Origin: Streptomyces sp. TG1A-60
Lineage (GTDB): Bacteria > Actinomycetota > Actinomycetes > Streptomycetales > Streptomycetaceae
Direction: 5' to 3'
DNA: 64,000 nucleotides
Assembly: GCF_037201975.1 (NCBI RefSeq)
Contig: NZ_CP147520.1
Coordinates: forward strand, 3,286,001 to 3,350,000
A program made the position numbers and the translations under genes. Shown in pieces: positions 50,942 to 58,943 of the stretch. Below the pieces are notes generated by a model that made no database searches, was not told the origin of the DNA, and worked only from the letters and a program-made list of their open reading frames with translations. Numbering within the stretch: position 1 is the stretch's first letter; the number at the start of each line of letters is the position of its first letter.

Positions 50942-51391
50942 ATGGACCATGCACAGGCACGCGTATGGCTGGCCCCCGCCGTCGAGGAGGCGCGGGCCGG
51001 GCTCGCCGAGGGCGGCATCCCGGTCGGGGCGGCGCTCTACGGGCCCGACGGCACCCTCCTCGGGCGGGGGCGGAATCGGCGGGTCCAGGACGGCGACCCC
51101 TCGACGCACGCCGAGACGGCCGCGTTCCGTGCGGCGGGGCGGCAGCGGACGTATCGCGGTACGACGATGGTGACGACGCTGTCGCCGTGCTGGTACTGCT
51201 CCGGCCTGGTACGGCAGTTCGGGATCTCCCGGGTGGTGGTGGGGGAGGCGGTCACCTTCCACGGCGGGCACGACTGGCTCGCCGAGCACGGCGTGGGGAT
51301 CGTGGTGTTGGACGACCCGGAGTGCGTGTCCCTGATGCGCGACTTCATCAAGAACAACCCGGCACTGTGGAATGAGGACATCGGTGAGTGA
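50942..51391 (+). CDS. nucleoside/cytosine deaminase family protein
   Basis: 149 aa. Zinc-dependent cytidine-deaminase-like fold: HAE (56-58) and PCWYC (82-86) provide the metal ligands and the catalytic Glu. Closest in layout to yeast-type cytosine deaminases. ATG start. The next gene begins before this one ends, so the two are translationally coupled. The 260 bases upstream hold no gene I can support. Confidence 0.85.
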   Translation: MDHAQARVWLAPAVEEARAGLAEGGIPVGAALYGPDGTLLGRGRNRRVQDGDPSTHAETAAFRAAGRQRTYRGTTMVTTLSPCWYCSGLVRQFGISRVVVGEAVTFHGGHDWLAEHGVGIVVLDDPECVSLMRDFIKNNPALWNEDIGE

Positions 51392-52403
51392 GCCCCCGAA
51401 GCCCACGGCCCCCGGCAACCCTGGCGGCCCCGCCGGTCCCACCGGCCCCCGCATCCCCACCATCGACCTTCGCCCCTGGCTCCACGGCGGCCCCGAAGCC
51501 CGCGCCGCCCTCGCCCGTACCGTCGACGAGGCCCTGCGGACCGCCGGCTTCCTCCTCGTCACGGGCCACGGCGTCGACCCGACACTGCGCACCCGCGTCC
51601 GGGAGGCGGCCCGTGCCTTCTTCGCCCTCCCCGTCGAGGCCAAGCAGGCGTACGAGGTGAAGGTCGGCGGGCGCGGGTGGCTCGGGCCGGGGGCCGAGGC
51701 GAACGGGTACGCGGAGGGTACGCGGACCCCGCCGGACCTCAAGGAGTCGCTGACGTTCGCGACGCACGAGCCGTTCGACGACCCGGTGGTGAACGCGGAG
51801 TGGTACCAGCCGAACGTCTGGCCGGCAGAGGTGCCGGAGCTGCGCGCGCTCTGCGAGGAGTACCTGGCGCGGATGGGCGAGCTGGAGAACCGGCTCCTCT
51901 CCCTCCTCGGCGAGGCCCTGGGCCTGGAGCCCGACTTCTTCTCCCGCCACATGAGCCACCCCACCTACGGCTTCAACATCAACTGGTACCCGGGCAGGGA
52001 GGTCGTCGGCGACCCGGTGCCGGGCCAGTTCCGCGTCGGCCCGCACACCGACTTCGGCACGGTCACGATCCTCGACCGGCAGGCCGGGAAGGGCGGGCTC
52101 CAGGTGTACACGGACGAGGGCGGCTGGGAGGACGCCCCGTACGACCCGGACGCCTTCACCGTCAACATCGGTGACCTGATGGCCCGTTGGACCGGCGACC
52201 GCTGGCGTTCCGGCCGCCACCGCGTTTTGCCACCCCCGGCCGACGAGCCCGCCGAGGAGCTGATGTCGCTGGTCTACTTCGGTGAGTGCACACCGGGCAC
52301 GGTCGTGGAGTCCGTACCCGCGCCGGTGGGGCGGGTGGCGTACCCGCCGGTGGACTCGCACGTGTACCTGCGGGAGAAGCTGGACGCGATCACCGTGGGC
52401 TGA
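51384..52403 (+). CDS. 2-oxoglutarate/Fe(II)-dependent oxygenase (isopenicillin N synthase-like)
   Basis: 339 aa from this start. DIOX_N region (IPTIDLRPWL, AGFLLVTGHGVD, AFFALPVEAKQAYE) and a 2OG-FeII domain with iron ligands in PHTDFGTVTI (HxD) and GRHRVLP (distal His). The Arg-x-Ser that binds 2-oxoglutarate in many members is not obvious (EELMSLVYF has Leu at that place). GTG 51384 is given; ATG 51372 adds four codons. Overlaps the deaminase gene and probably shares its transcript. Confidence 0.83.
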   Translation: MSEPPKPTAPGNPGGPAGPTGPRIPTIDLRPWLHGGPEARAALARTVDEALRTAGFLLVTGHGVDPTLRTRVREAARAFFALPVEAKQAYEVKVGGRGWLGPGAEANGYAEGTRTPPDLKESLTFATHEPFDDPVVNAEWYQPNVWPAEVPELRALCEEYLARMGELENRLLSLLGEALGLEPDFFSRHMSHPTYGFNINWYPGREVVGDPVPGQFRVGPHTDFGTVTILDRQAGKGGLQVYTDEGGWEDAPYDPDAFTVNIGDLMARWTGDRWRSGRHRVLPPPADEPAEELMSLVYFGECTPGTVVESVPAPVGRVAYPPVDSHVYLREKLDAITVG

Positions 52404-52419
52404 GCCCCGAAGAAGTCGG

Positions 52420-52486
52420 CTTGTATCGAGCATTTGACACAAGATCGTGATCACGGCATCTTGTACTCGCTGCTTGATACAAGATG
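52420..52486. promoter_or_regulatory. double palindromic operator and promoter of the GntR-controlled unit
   Basis: Site 1: CTTGTATC (52420-52427) opposed to GACACAAG (52436-52443), one mismatch. Site 2: perfect CATCTTGTA (52457-52465) opposed to TACAAGATG (52478-52486). A 10-bp palindrome CGTGATCACG (52446-52455) lies between them. TTGACA at 52434-52439 is a consensus -35; the -10 would fall inside site 2. The GntR regulator encoded at 53292 is the likely ligand-controlled repressor of its own operon. Confidence 0.65.
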
Positions 52487-52504
52487 ATCCGGGGGGATCT
52501 CCAT

Positions 52505-53299
52505 ATGCTCGGCACCGCCCCACTGCACTACCGGCTCCTCGACCACGCCGACCACTACGCCCGCTGGTCCGGTCTGGCCATCGGCATCGTGATCGCGCAG
52601 GCGCTGTCCACGCTGGGGGACGTCGAGTTCGAGCAGCGCGTCGTGTTCGCCATCACGGCCTTCGGCCTGTGCGCGGTGGCCGGTGTCCTGCTCGCCGACG
52701 CCCTGACCCTGCGCCCCCAGGAGGCGGTGCGCACCGCGAGTCTCGCCCCGCGCCTGGTCAGAGACCACGTACCACCGCACATGGGCCCCCTGATCGCCCT
52801 CCAGGGGGTCTCCCTCGCCGCCCTGCTGGTGATCACGGCCGCCACGGCCTCCGTCGACCCCGACCGCGCATTCAGCACCGGGAAGGTCCTCACCATCACC
52901 TGCAACGGGATGCGCGCGACCGCCGGCCCCTGGCCAGGCCTGTACTACAGCCTCCCGATGTTCGGCGCGCTCGCCATAGCCACCCCCACCTGCGTCTGGG
53001 CCCTGCGCCGCATCGCCCACGGTCCGGGCGAGGAGCAGCAGCGCCGCGACCGCGCGTGGGCGGTCACCGGGGCCTGGGGCCTGCTGGTGTCGAGCCAGCA
53101 GCTGTACGCCGTGCTGATGGTCTCCGTCTCGCTGACGGAGACGGGCTGCGCCGGCGTGCTGGGCGCGCTCACCTTCTGGGTGTTCTACCCCCTGGCCCTG
53201 CTGAACCTGTTCACCGTCGTCTGGTCCCTGGTCACCGTGGTGGCACCGCGGGCCGTCGACGACGAGGCAGTGGCAGAGGGGTCCTTCGACGATGAGTGA
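52505..53299 (+). CDS. multi-pass membrane protein of unknown function
   Basis: 264 aa, about six predicted helices (for example GLAIGIVIAQALSTL, AITAFGLCAVAGVLLADAL, IALQGVSLAALLVITAATA, GLLVSSQQLYAVLMVSV, FWVFYPLALLNLFTVVWSLV). No family recognised. ATG 52505 has GGGGGGAT upstream. It overlaps the GntR gene by 8 bases, so it is probably the transported or regulated partner of that regulator, like membrane genes controlled by YtrA-type GntR proteins. Confidence 0.7.
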   Translation: MLGTAPLHYRLLDHADHYARWSGLAIGIVIAQALSTLGDVEFEQRVVFAITAFGLCAVAGVLLADALTLRPQEAVRTASLAPRLVRDHVPPHMGPLIALQGVSLAALLVITAATASVDPDRAFSTGKVLTITCNGMRATAGPWPGLYYSLPMFGALAIATPTCVWALRRIAHGPGEEQQRRDRAWAVTGAWGLLVSSQQLYAVLMVSVSLTETGCAGVLGALTFWVFYPLALLNLFTVVWSLVTVVAPRAVDDEAVAEGSFDDE

Positions 53300-53735
53300 G
53301 GCCGCCGTCCGCGTCGACACCACCAGCCAGGTACCGCCGTACGAGCAGATCCGGGCGCAGCTCGCCGCGCTGATCGTCACCGGCCGGCTGACCGAGGGCG
53401 AACGGCTGCCGACGGTACGCCAACTGGCCACAGACCTCGGTCTGGCGCCGGGCACGGCGGCCCGCGCCTACCGTGAGCTGGAGGCCGCCGGGCTGATCCG
53501 CACCCGTCGCGGCGCGGGCACCCGGGTCGCGGCGCCCCCGACCGGCCCGGCCCGCCCCCACCCCGTCCAACTAGCGACGCTCGCCCGCGATTTCACCTCG
53601 TCCGCCCGCGCCCTGGGCGCCGACACCGAGGCCATCCTGAACGCCGTCCGCGACGCCCTGACCCGGACCCTCCCCGAGCGGCCCCCGTCCGCCCCTCAAA
53701 GGGGAACGTCCTCCAGCGGCTCCAGCACCGAGTAG
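53292..53735 (+). CDS. GntR family transcriptional regulator (YtrA-like)
   Basis: 147 aa. Winged helix-turn-helix of the GntR family (PPYEQIRAQLAALIVTGRLTEGERLPTVRQLATDLGLAPGTAARAYRELEAAGLIRTRRGAGT) with only a short C-terminal helix region, as in the YtrA group. Overlaps the membrane protein gene. Its 3' end overlaps the convergent DUF7848-like gene by 40 bases. Confidence 0.87.
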   Translation: MSEAAVRVDTTSQVPPYEQIRAQLAALIVTGRLTEGERLPTVRQLATDLGLAPGTAARAYRELEAAGLIRTRRGAGTRVAAPPTGPARPHPVQLATLARDFTSSARALGADTEAILNAVRDALTRTLPERPPSAPQRGTSSSGSSTE

Positions 53736-54126
53736 TCGCCGAAGCTCCGGCGGTAGCGCAGATGCCGTGTCTCCTGCGTGTGCTTGCGCTGCCACTCCTC
53801 CACCGCCGCCGGATCACTCCGCACGCCCGACTCCGCGCCGCACTCCGTCTCGTCGCCCGACACGCACCGCGCCTCGTACTCCGGCTCCGCCGTCGTGTCC
53901 TGCGCGATGACGTACGGCACGTACCGGAAGACCAGCCTGGCGCGGGCGACTCCGCCGTGGCCGCGGCGCCGGTGGTGCCGCAGCAGGACGTTCGCGTCGG
54001 TCTCCGCGCTGCGGTCGTACCGGGCCCGCGCCTCCTCCCGCCGTACGGCTCGTCACAGGCCGCGCAGCCGGACACCGGAACGGGCGGACGGCCGAGCTCG
54101 ACCTCGTCTCGTCGGCGCACGGTCAC
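53696..54126 (-). pseudogene. DUF7848-like protein gene with a one-base frameshift
   Basis: From GTG 54126 the frame reads VTVRRRDEVELGRPPVP and CAACDEPYGG. At the GGG before AGGAGG (near 54038) it shifts; one more G would give GGEEARARYDRSAETDANV, then ARLVFRYVPYVIAQ and CVSGDETECGAESGV, ending EEWQRKHTQETRHLRYRRSF, DYSVLEP. The C-terminal part matches the DUF7848 pattern (Cys pair, W, H, YRR). Restored length 143 aa. The intact downstream portion (53696-53920, 74 aa) could still be made from GTG 53920. GTGA overlap with the gene before it. Confidence 0.6.
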
Positions 54127-54338
54127 ATCCTCCTCTTCGTCCGCTGGTTGGCCGCCTTCACCTGGGCCCCGATCCGCTCCGCCGTGGTCGCCGGCAGCAG
54201 CGTCGCCGGGTCCGCCTCCCACTCCCGGCCGCCACCCACCGGGCGCAGCATCGCGTACGGCCCGACCCTGTCCCGGTACTCCCCCACGCACCGCGTCCGC
54301 GGATCGCAGACAAGCTGCCCCTCTGGTTCCACGCGCAC
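54123..54338 (-). CDS. small conserved actinobacterial protein
   Basis: 71 aa. LVCDPRTRCVGEYRDRVGPYAMLRPVGGGREWEADPATLLPAT resembles a small family often found next to XRE/DUF397 and DUF7848-type genes in Streptomyces; no function is known. It ends in ATGTGA, overlapping the GTG of the next gene by four bases, so the two are translated together. Divergent from the XRE regulator. Confidence 0.6.
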   Translation of the reverse strand: MRVEPEGQLVCDPRTRCVGEYRDRVGPYAMLRPVGGGREWEADPATLLPATTAERIGAQVKAANQRTKRRM

Positions 54339-54452
54339 TCCACAACCCTGTCGTCACTCTGGGTGTACACGGCATCGCCGACGGGAACGGTCGCTATCAA
54401 TGCGGTACGTGTGGCACTGGACCTCTGCCACGGACAGCACGAGGGGGACGTC

Positions 54453-55394
54453 ATGACGCGGCGGACCGCGGAGGGGGGCGGCGGGGCCGGGAGTTCGGTG
54501 CTGTTCGGCGAGGTGCTGCGGCACTTCCGCGAGGCGGCGCTGTTGACGCAGGAGGCACTGGCGAAGGAGATCCCGTGCGACCGGTCGCAGGTGGCGAAGA
54601 TCGAGGTGGGCACGCGGGTCCCGAGCGAGCAGTTCGCGAAGCGGTGTGACGAAGTGCTGGACACGGGTGGGGTGTTGGCTCGCATCTGGGCCAAGGTGGA
54701 CTGGTATCCGGAGGTCCAGCATCCCGACTGGTTCGAGCGCCGGGTGGAGATGGACGCGGTGGCCGTCGGGCCACGGGAGTACCAAGAGCAGCTTATCCCG
54801 GGCCTGTTGCAGACTCCGGCCTACACACACGCGCTGTTCTCCCAGGTCTTGACCGGTGACGAGGCGGACGAACGCGTCCGCGCCAGGATGAGCCGCCAGC
54901 CACGCCTCCTGGCCGACGGTGGTCCGCTGTATGTCGCGGTCCTGGACGAGAGCTGCCCGCGCAACGCGGTCGGGAGCCCGGAGGCCATGCGTGACCAGTG
55001 CGCGCATCTTCTCAGCGTCGGACGACGGCCCAACATCCGCGTCCAGGTGGTCCCGGCGGATCTCTACGGACTCATCCGCCCCAAGGTCTCGATGTCGCTG
55101 ATCGACCTGCCCGGCGAGCGGTGGGTCTACTCGGAGTCGCAGCACAGCGGCCACTCCACCAACGATCCGACGGTCTACGCCCGCGACGGCCAGACCTATG
55201 ATGTGCTCAGAGCGGACATCCCGTCAGCCCGCGAGTCCGCCGCTCTGATCAGCGACGTGATGGAGGGGTACGCGCGTCATGGACAGGTACGACCTGAGCG
55301 CGGCGATCTGGATCAAGAGCAGCCACAGCGGCGACAACGGCGGCAACTGCGTCGAAATCGCCCCCGCTATCCCCGACGTCGTCCCCGTCCCTGA
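54453..55394 (+). CDS. helix-turn-helix (XRE) regulator with DUF5753
   Basis: 313 aa. N-terminal Cro/C1-type HTH (LRHFREAALLTQEALAKEIPCDRSQVAKIEVGTR), then the DUF5753 ligand/dimer region (WFERRVEMDAVAVGPREYQEQLIPGLLQTPAY onward). Such proteins pair with a DUF397 partner encoded immediately downstream, as here. Oddly, the frame does not stop at the partner's ATG but runs 116 bases into it, adding an Arg/Gln/Pro-rich tail. ATG with GAGGGGG upstream. Confidence 0.88.
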   Translation: MTRRTAEGGGGAGSSVLFGEVLRHFREAALLTQEALAKEIPCDRSQVAKIEVGTRVPSEQFAKRCDEVLDTGGVLARIWAKVDWYPEVQHPDWFERRVEMDAVAVGPREYQEQLIPGLLQTPAYTHALFSQVLTGDEADERVRARMSRQPRLLADGGPLYVAVLDESCPRNAVGSPEAMRDQCAHLLSVGRRPNIRVQVVPADLYGLIRPKVSMSLIDLPGERWVYSESQHSGHSTNDPTVYARDGQTYDVLRADIPSARESAALISDVMEGYARHGQVRPERGDLDQEQPQRRQRRQLRRNRPRYPRRRPRP

Positions 55395-55479
55395 CAGCAG
55401 GAACCCTGACGGTCCGGGCCACGACGGCGAGCAGCCCGCACGCCGCGTACGTGTCGGGCCGGGCGGCCGGTGGTCCTGA
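55279..55479 (+). CDS. DUF397 domain protein, C-terminus probably frameshifted
   Basis: 66 aa. DUF397 hallmark WIKSSHSGDNGGNCVEIA and VPVPDSRNPDGP. After NPDGP the residues become Arg/Gly-rich (ARRVRVGPGGRWS), while the adjacent frame reads ATTASSPHAAYVSGRAAG, as expected for the end of the domain. One extra G in CCGGGCC (near 55420) would explain this. Small partner of the upstream XRE regulator. Its 5' half lies inside the XRE frame. Confidence 0.7.
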   Translation: MDRYDLSAAIWIKSSHSGDNGGNCVEIAPAIPDVVPVPDSRNPDGPGHDGEQPARRVRVGPGGRWS

Positions 55480-56020
55480 TCGACAACGTGCAGGAGGCGG
55501 CCGGGCGGCGGCTGATGGAGTCGGTGCTGCGGAACCCGGCCGACGGCAGGGCCGACCAGGTGCCGTTCTTCGCCGGACTGCGGGGGCAGGGGCACCCGGC
55601 GCTGCGGAACGCGGCCCGCCGCACACTGCCGGAAATGGCACGCACCTGCGGCTGGACGCCGGGCGCCACCCCCTCGTCCCGAGCCCTGCTGATCCCACTC
55701 CCACCGCTCTCCCCCGAGGGCACGCTCCGCACCATCGGCGCGTCCTGCCCGAGCGTGCCGCCCCCCTCCCCCAACTGCCTGACACCACACACCGGTTGAC
55801 CGCCTCCAGCCCGCTCGGCAGAACCCTGATCGCCGAGTCGGCCCGCCAGACCTGCCCCGAGGGGCACCACCCTCGCCGAGCTGCTGTCGGCCGACATGGC
55901 CGTGCACGACGACGACCACGACGGACACCCGCCCTGCCCACGACGTACTCCTGTGGCGGGCTTCCAGGAACTGGCCGGACGACGCGGTCGCGGGCCGCCC
56001 GCCGCGCGTGGGATGACCAG
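55480..56020. other. probable decayed coding region
   Basis: No frame is convincing over the whole stretch, but protein-like segments appear in different + frames: DNVQEAAGRRLMESVL and ADQVPFFAGLRGQGHPALRNA (in the frame 55470-55799), TLAELLSADMAVHDDDHDG (near 55880) and AHDVLLWRASRNWPDDAVAG (near 55940). This pattern fits one or more degraded genes downstream of the XRE/DUF397 pair. Families not recognised. Confidence 0.35.
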
Positions 56021-56024
56021 TGGT

Positions 56025-56112
56025 CTCGCCCCCGCCGCCCCTACCCGCCCCTCCCCCACTCTCGGCTACGGGTGGGTGGGGGCTGGTCCCGAGGTTCCCC
56101 GCGCCCCTGAAA
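56025..56112. repeat. dispersed intergenic repeat, copy B
   Basis: GCCGCCCCTACCCGCCCC and GGTTCCCCGCGCCCCTGA flank a short G-rich hairpin-like middle; it matches copy A (34187-34330) in both end blocks. Like copy A it ends about 20 bases beyond the stop codon of a minus-strand gene. Confidence 0.6.
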
Positions 56113-56130
56113 GCAAAGAGGGGACCGACA

Positions 56131-56883
56131 TCAGCGGCGCGACTCGACCAGGACCTCGATCCCGTCGAGCACCCGGTCGAGCCCGAAGTCGAACTCGATG
56201 TCGCCCTCGTCCCCGTGCTCGAACACGCCCGAGCGGAGGAGCCGCGCGATGGCGGGGTGCCGCTCGGCGTCGGCGAGCGCCCCGAGCGCCGCCGCGTAGC
56301 GCCGCAGTGACTCGTCGGGCCCGACCCCGCTCGCTCGCATCCCGGCCTCCAGGTCGGACGTCAGCACGGATTCGTTCCGTACGTAGCCGCCCACCAGCAT
56401 CAGCACGGAGAGCTTCTCCTCCTCGCGCAACCCGGTGCCGTCCAGCCCCGCGAGCGCCGCCTCCATCCAGGCCAGGGAGTTGGGGCCGATGGGCGGTCCC
56501 GACGTCGGGATGCGCAGCACCCACAGGTTCCGACGGAAGACCGCCCGCTGTGCCCGCGCCCACCACGCGAGGCACTCGCGCCACCCCGTACCGGACGGCG
56601 GCCCCTCGGGCGGCGCGCCTACGGCCGCCTCCACCATCAGCACATAGAGCTCGCCCTTGGCGCCGACGTAGCGGTAGAGCGACATGGTCGAGACGCCGAG
56701 TTCCTTGGCGACCCGCCCCATGGACACCGCGCCGAGCCCCTCGGTGGCCGCGATCCACACGGCCGTGTCCACGATCCGGTCCAGGCTCAGCCCGGGCCGC
56801 GGCCCCTTCGCCGGACGTTCCCGCAGACCCCAGGCCACTTCGAGGCTCGCGGGCAGCCCCGTCCCGCTCTCCGTGTCCGCCAT
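56131..56883 (-). CDS. TetR family transcriptional regulator
   Basis: 250 aa. N-terminal HTH (RIVDTAVWIAATEGLGAVSMGRVAKELGVSTMSLYRYVGAKGELY) and the TetR C-terminal domain found in tetracycline-type and drug-pump repressors. ATG 56883 has GGGAGG five bases upstream and is preferred to 56913 and 56940. Divergent from a DrrAB-like ABC transporter across a large palindrome, so it very likely represses both. Confidence 0.88.
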   Translation of the reverse strand: MADTESGTGLPASLEVAWGLRERPAKGPRPGLSLDRIVDTAVWIAATEGLGAVSMGRVAKELGVSTMSLYRYVGAKGELYVLMVEAAVGAPPEGPPSGTGWRECLAWWARAQRAVFRRNLWVLRIPTSGPPIGPNSLAWMEAALAGLDGTGLREEEKLSVLMLVGGYVRNESVLTSDLEAGMRASGVGPDESLRRYAAALGALADAERHPAIARLLRSGVFEHGDEGDIEFDFGLDRVLDGIEVLVESRR

Positions 56884-56950
56884 GTACGCCTCCCTCGTCG
56901 TCCCGGTCGCCATCCGGTCTTCGACTCCGGCTTGACGCACATCCTATTTC

Positions 56951-56988
56951 TGCGTAACCCTTACACAGTAACGCGTAAGGGTTACGCA
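56951..56988. promoter_or_regulatory. 38-bp TetR operator between the regulator and the ABC genes
   Basis: Perfect 14-base arms TGCGTAACCCTTAC (56951-56964) and GTAAGGGTTACGCA (56975-56988) with a 10-base centre that itself holds GTAACGC. The block lies 33 bases before the ABC ATG and 68 bases before the TetR ATG. Confidence 0.8.
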
Positions 56989-57020
56989 GTTGAAGTGGAC
57001 AGAGACAGAGATGAGGGGCG

Positions 57021-57992
57021 ATGCCAAAGCACCCGTCCGACCCGCGCCCGGCCGATCCGCACCCGGCCATCGAGGCGACCGGCCTGACCAAGTCCTACGG
57101 TGACCTTCAGGTCCTGCGCGGTGTGGACCTCACCGTCCCGCGTGGCGCCGTACACGCACTGCTCGGCCCCAACGGGGCGGGCAAGACCACCGCCGTACGT
57201 ATCCTGGCCACGCTCTCGACCGCCGACGCGGGCACGGCCCGGGTGGCCGGCCACGACATCCGCACCGCGCGCTCCCGGGTCCGCCGGGCGATCAGCCTGA
57301 CCGGTCAGTTCGCGGCGGTCGACGAGATGCAGACGGGCACCGAGAACCTGCGCATGATGACCCGCCTGGCAGGCCACGGCCGGCCGGCCGCGCGCACCAG
57401 GGCGGCGGAACTCCTCGACCGCTTCGACCTCACCGACGCGGCCGACCGCCTGGTGAAGACGTACTCCGGGGGCATGCGCCGCCGCCTGGACCTGGCCGCT
57501 TCCCTGGTCGGCGACCCCGAGGTGATCTTCCTCGACGAGCCGACCACGGGCCTGGACCCACGCAGCCGCGCCGCCCTCTGGGACGTCGTACGAGAACTGT
57601 CCGCCCAAGGCACCACGGTCTTCCTGACCACCCAGTACCTGGAAGAGGCCGACCGGTTGGCGGACCGCATCGCCGTACTCGACAAGGGCGTCCTGACTGC
57701 CGAAGGCAGCTCGGCCGAGTTGAAGCGACGGGTCGCGGGCCACCGCCTCGACCTGGTCCTCGCCGACTCGGCGAGCTATCTGCGCATGGTCCCCAGGGCG
57801 ACGTACACCGACCCCGACACCCGCACCCTGGGCATCCCCACCGACGGCTCGGCCGCCCACATCCGCGCCCTGCTGGACGAGTTGGACCCCACCCGCACCA
57901 CCATCGCGAGCTTCTCGGTCCACACGGCGACCCTCGACGACGTCTTCCTCGCACTCACCCGATCCCCCGCCGCGGAGCCCGCCCATGTCTGA
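57021..57992 (+). CDS. ABC transporter ATP-binding protein (DrrA-like)
   Basis: 323 aa. Walker A GPNGAGKTT (49-57), signature YSGGMRRRLDLAASLVG, Walker B VIFLDEPTTGLDP and the H-loop threonine-rich switch region; a C-terminal ~100-residue domain as in DrrA. Energises export of a drug-like molecule with the permease encoded next, which overlaps by 8 bases. Confidence 0.92.
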   Translation: MPKHPSDPRPADPHPAIEATGLTKSYGDLQVLRGVDLTVPRGAVHALLGPNGAGKTTAVRILATLSTADAGTARVAGHDIRTARSRVRRAISLTGQFAAVDEMQTGTENLRMMTRLAGHGRPAARTRAAELLDRFDLTDAADRLVKTYSGGMRRRLDLAASLVGDPEVIFLDEPTTGLDPRSRAALWDVVRELSAQGTTVFLTTQYLEEADRLADRIAVLDKGVLTAEGSSAELKRRVAGHRLDLVLADSASYLRMVPRATYTDPDTRTLGIPTDGSAAHIRALLDELDPTRTTIASFSVHTATLDDVFLALTRSPAAEPAHV

Positions 57993-58728
57993 CGCCCTGA
58001 TCATGACCGGCCGCTCACTGCGCCTGAGCCGCCGCAACCTCGACGCCCTCATCACCTCGATGGCCCTGCCGGTGATGCTCCTGCTGGTCTTCGTCTACTT
58101 CTTCGGCGGCGCGATCGACACCGGCACGCGGTACGTCACCTACGTCGTCCCCGGTGTCCTCCTCCTCTGCGCTGGCTTCGGCGCGGCCAACACGGCGATG
58201 GCGGTGACGGAGGACCTCAAGAGCGGCATCATCGACCGCTTCCGCTCGCTGGACATCGGCGGCACCCCGATCCTCACCGGCCACGTACTGGCATCGGCGG
58301 TCCGCAACCTGGTGGCCACCACCCTGGTCCTCTGCCTGGCCCTCGCCATCGGCTTCCGGCCCGTGGCCACCCTCTCGGGCTGGCTGGCGGCGACGGCCGT
58401 CCTCCTGATCTACATCCTCGCCCTCTCCTGGTTCTCGGCCGCGATCGGTCTCTTCGTCAAGTCCTCCGAAGCGGCAGGCGGCTTCACCTTCCTCGTCAGC
58501 TTCCTCCCCTACCCCAGCAGTGCCTTCGTCCGGACCGACACGATGCCCGGCTGGCTCCAGGGCTTCGCGGCCCATCAGCCGGTGACCCAGGTGATCGAGA
58601 CACTTCGGGGGCTGCTGCTCGGGCAGCCGGTGGGAACCACTCCGTGGGTGGCGCTGGCCTGGTGTGCGGGAATTCTGGCGGTCTCGGTGGGCGCTTCGGG
58701 GCTTCTGTTCAGGAGGCGGACGGCGTGA
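57985..58728 (+). CDS. ABC transporter permease (DrrB-like, ABC-2 type)
   Basis: 247 aa, six predicted helices with the ABC-2 signature region (GIIDRFRSLDIGGTPILTGHVLASAVRN). Forms an exporter with the DrrA-like ATPase. Likely induced when a ligand releases the TetR repressor. Substrate unknown; no biosynthetic genes are adjacent. Confidence 0.9.
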   Translation: MSDALIMTGRSLRLSRRNLDALITSMALPVMLLLVFVYFFGGAIDTGTRYVTYVVPGVLLLCAGFGAANTAMAVTEDLKSGIIDRFRSLDIGGTPILTGHVLASAVRNLVATTLVLCLALAIGFRPVATLSGWLAATAVLLIYILALSWFSAAIGLFVKSSEAAGGFTFLVSFLPYPSSAFVRTDTMPGWLQGFAAHQPVTQVIETLRGLLLGQPVGTTPWVALAWCAGILAVSVGASGLLFRRRTA

Positions 58729-58943
58729 GACGCGACGCCCACGCCGCCGCGGCCCCTTCTGCGCGGGACCGGATAGCGGCGGGGCTCTACGGCCGTTGTC
58801 CGGCCCCGTCCGAACCCCCCACGGGTCAGCCGGGATCCGCGACGGCCCGGTACAGCGCGAGGCCGGTTCCCGTGACCTGCGTCACAAAAGAACCGGCCTT
58901 CGGTGTACGGCGGTTGTACGGGACGGGAGGGGGCGGGCCTTGG

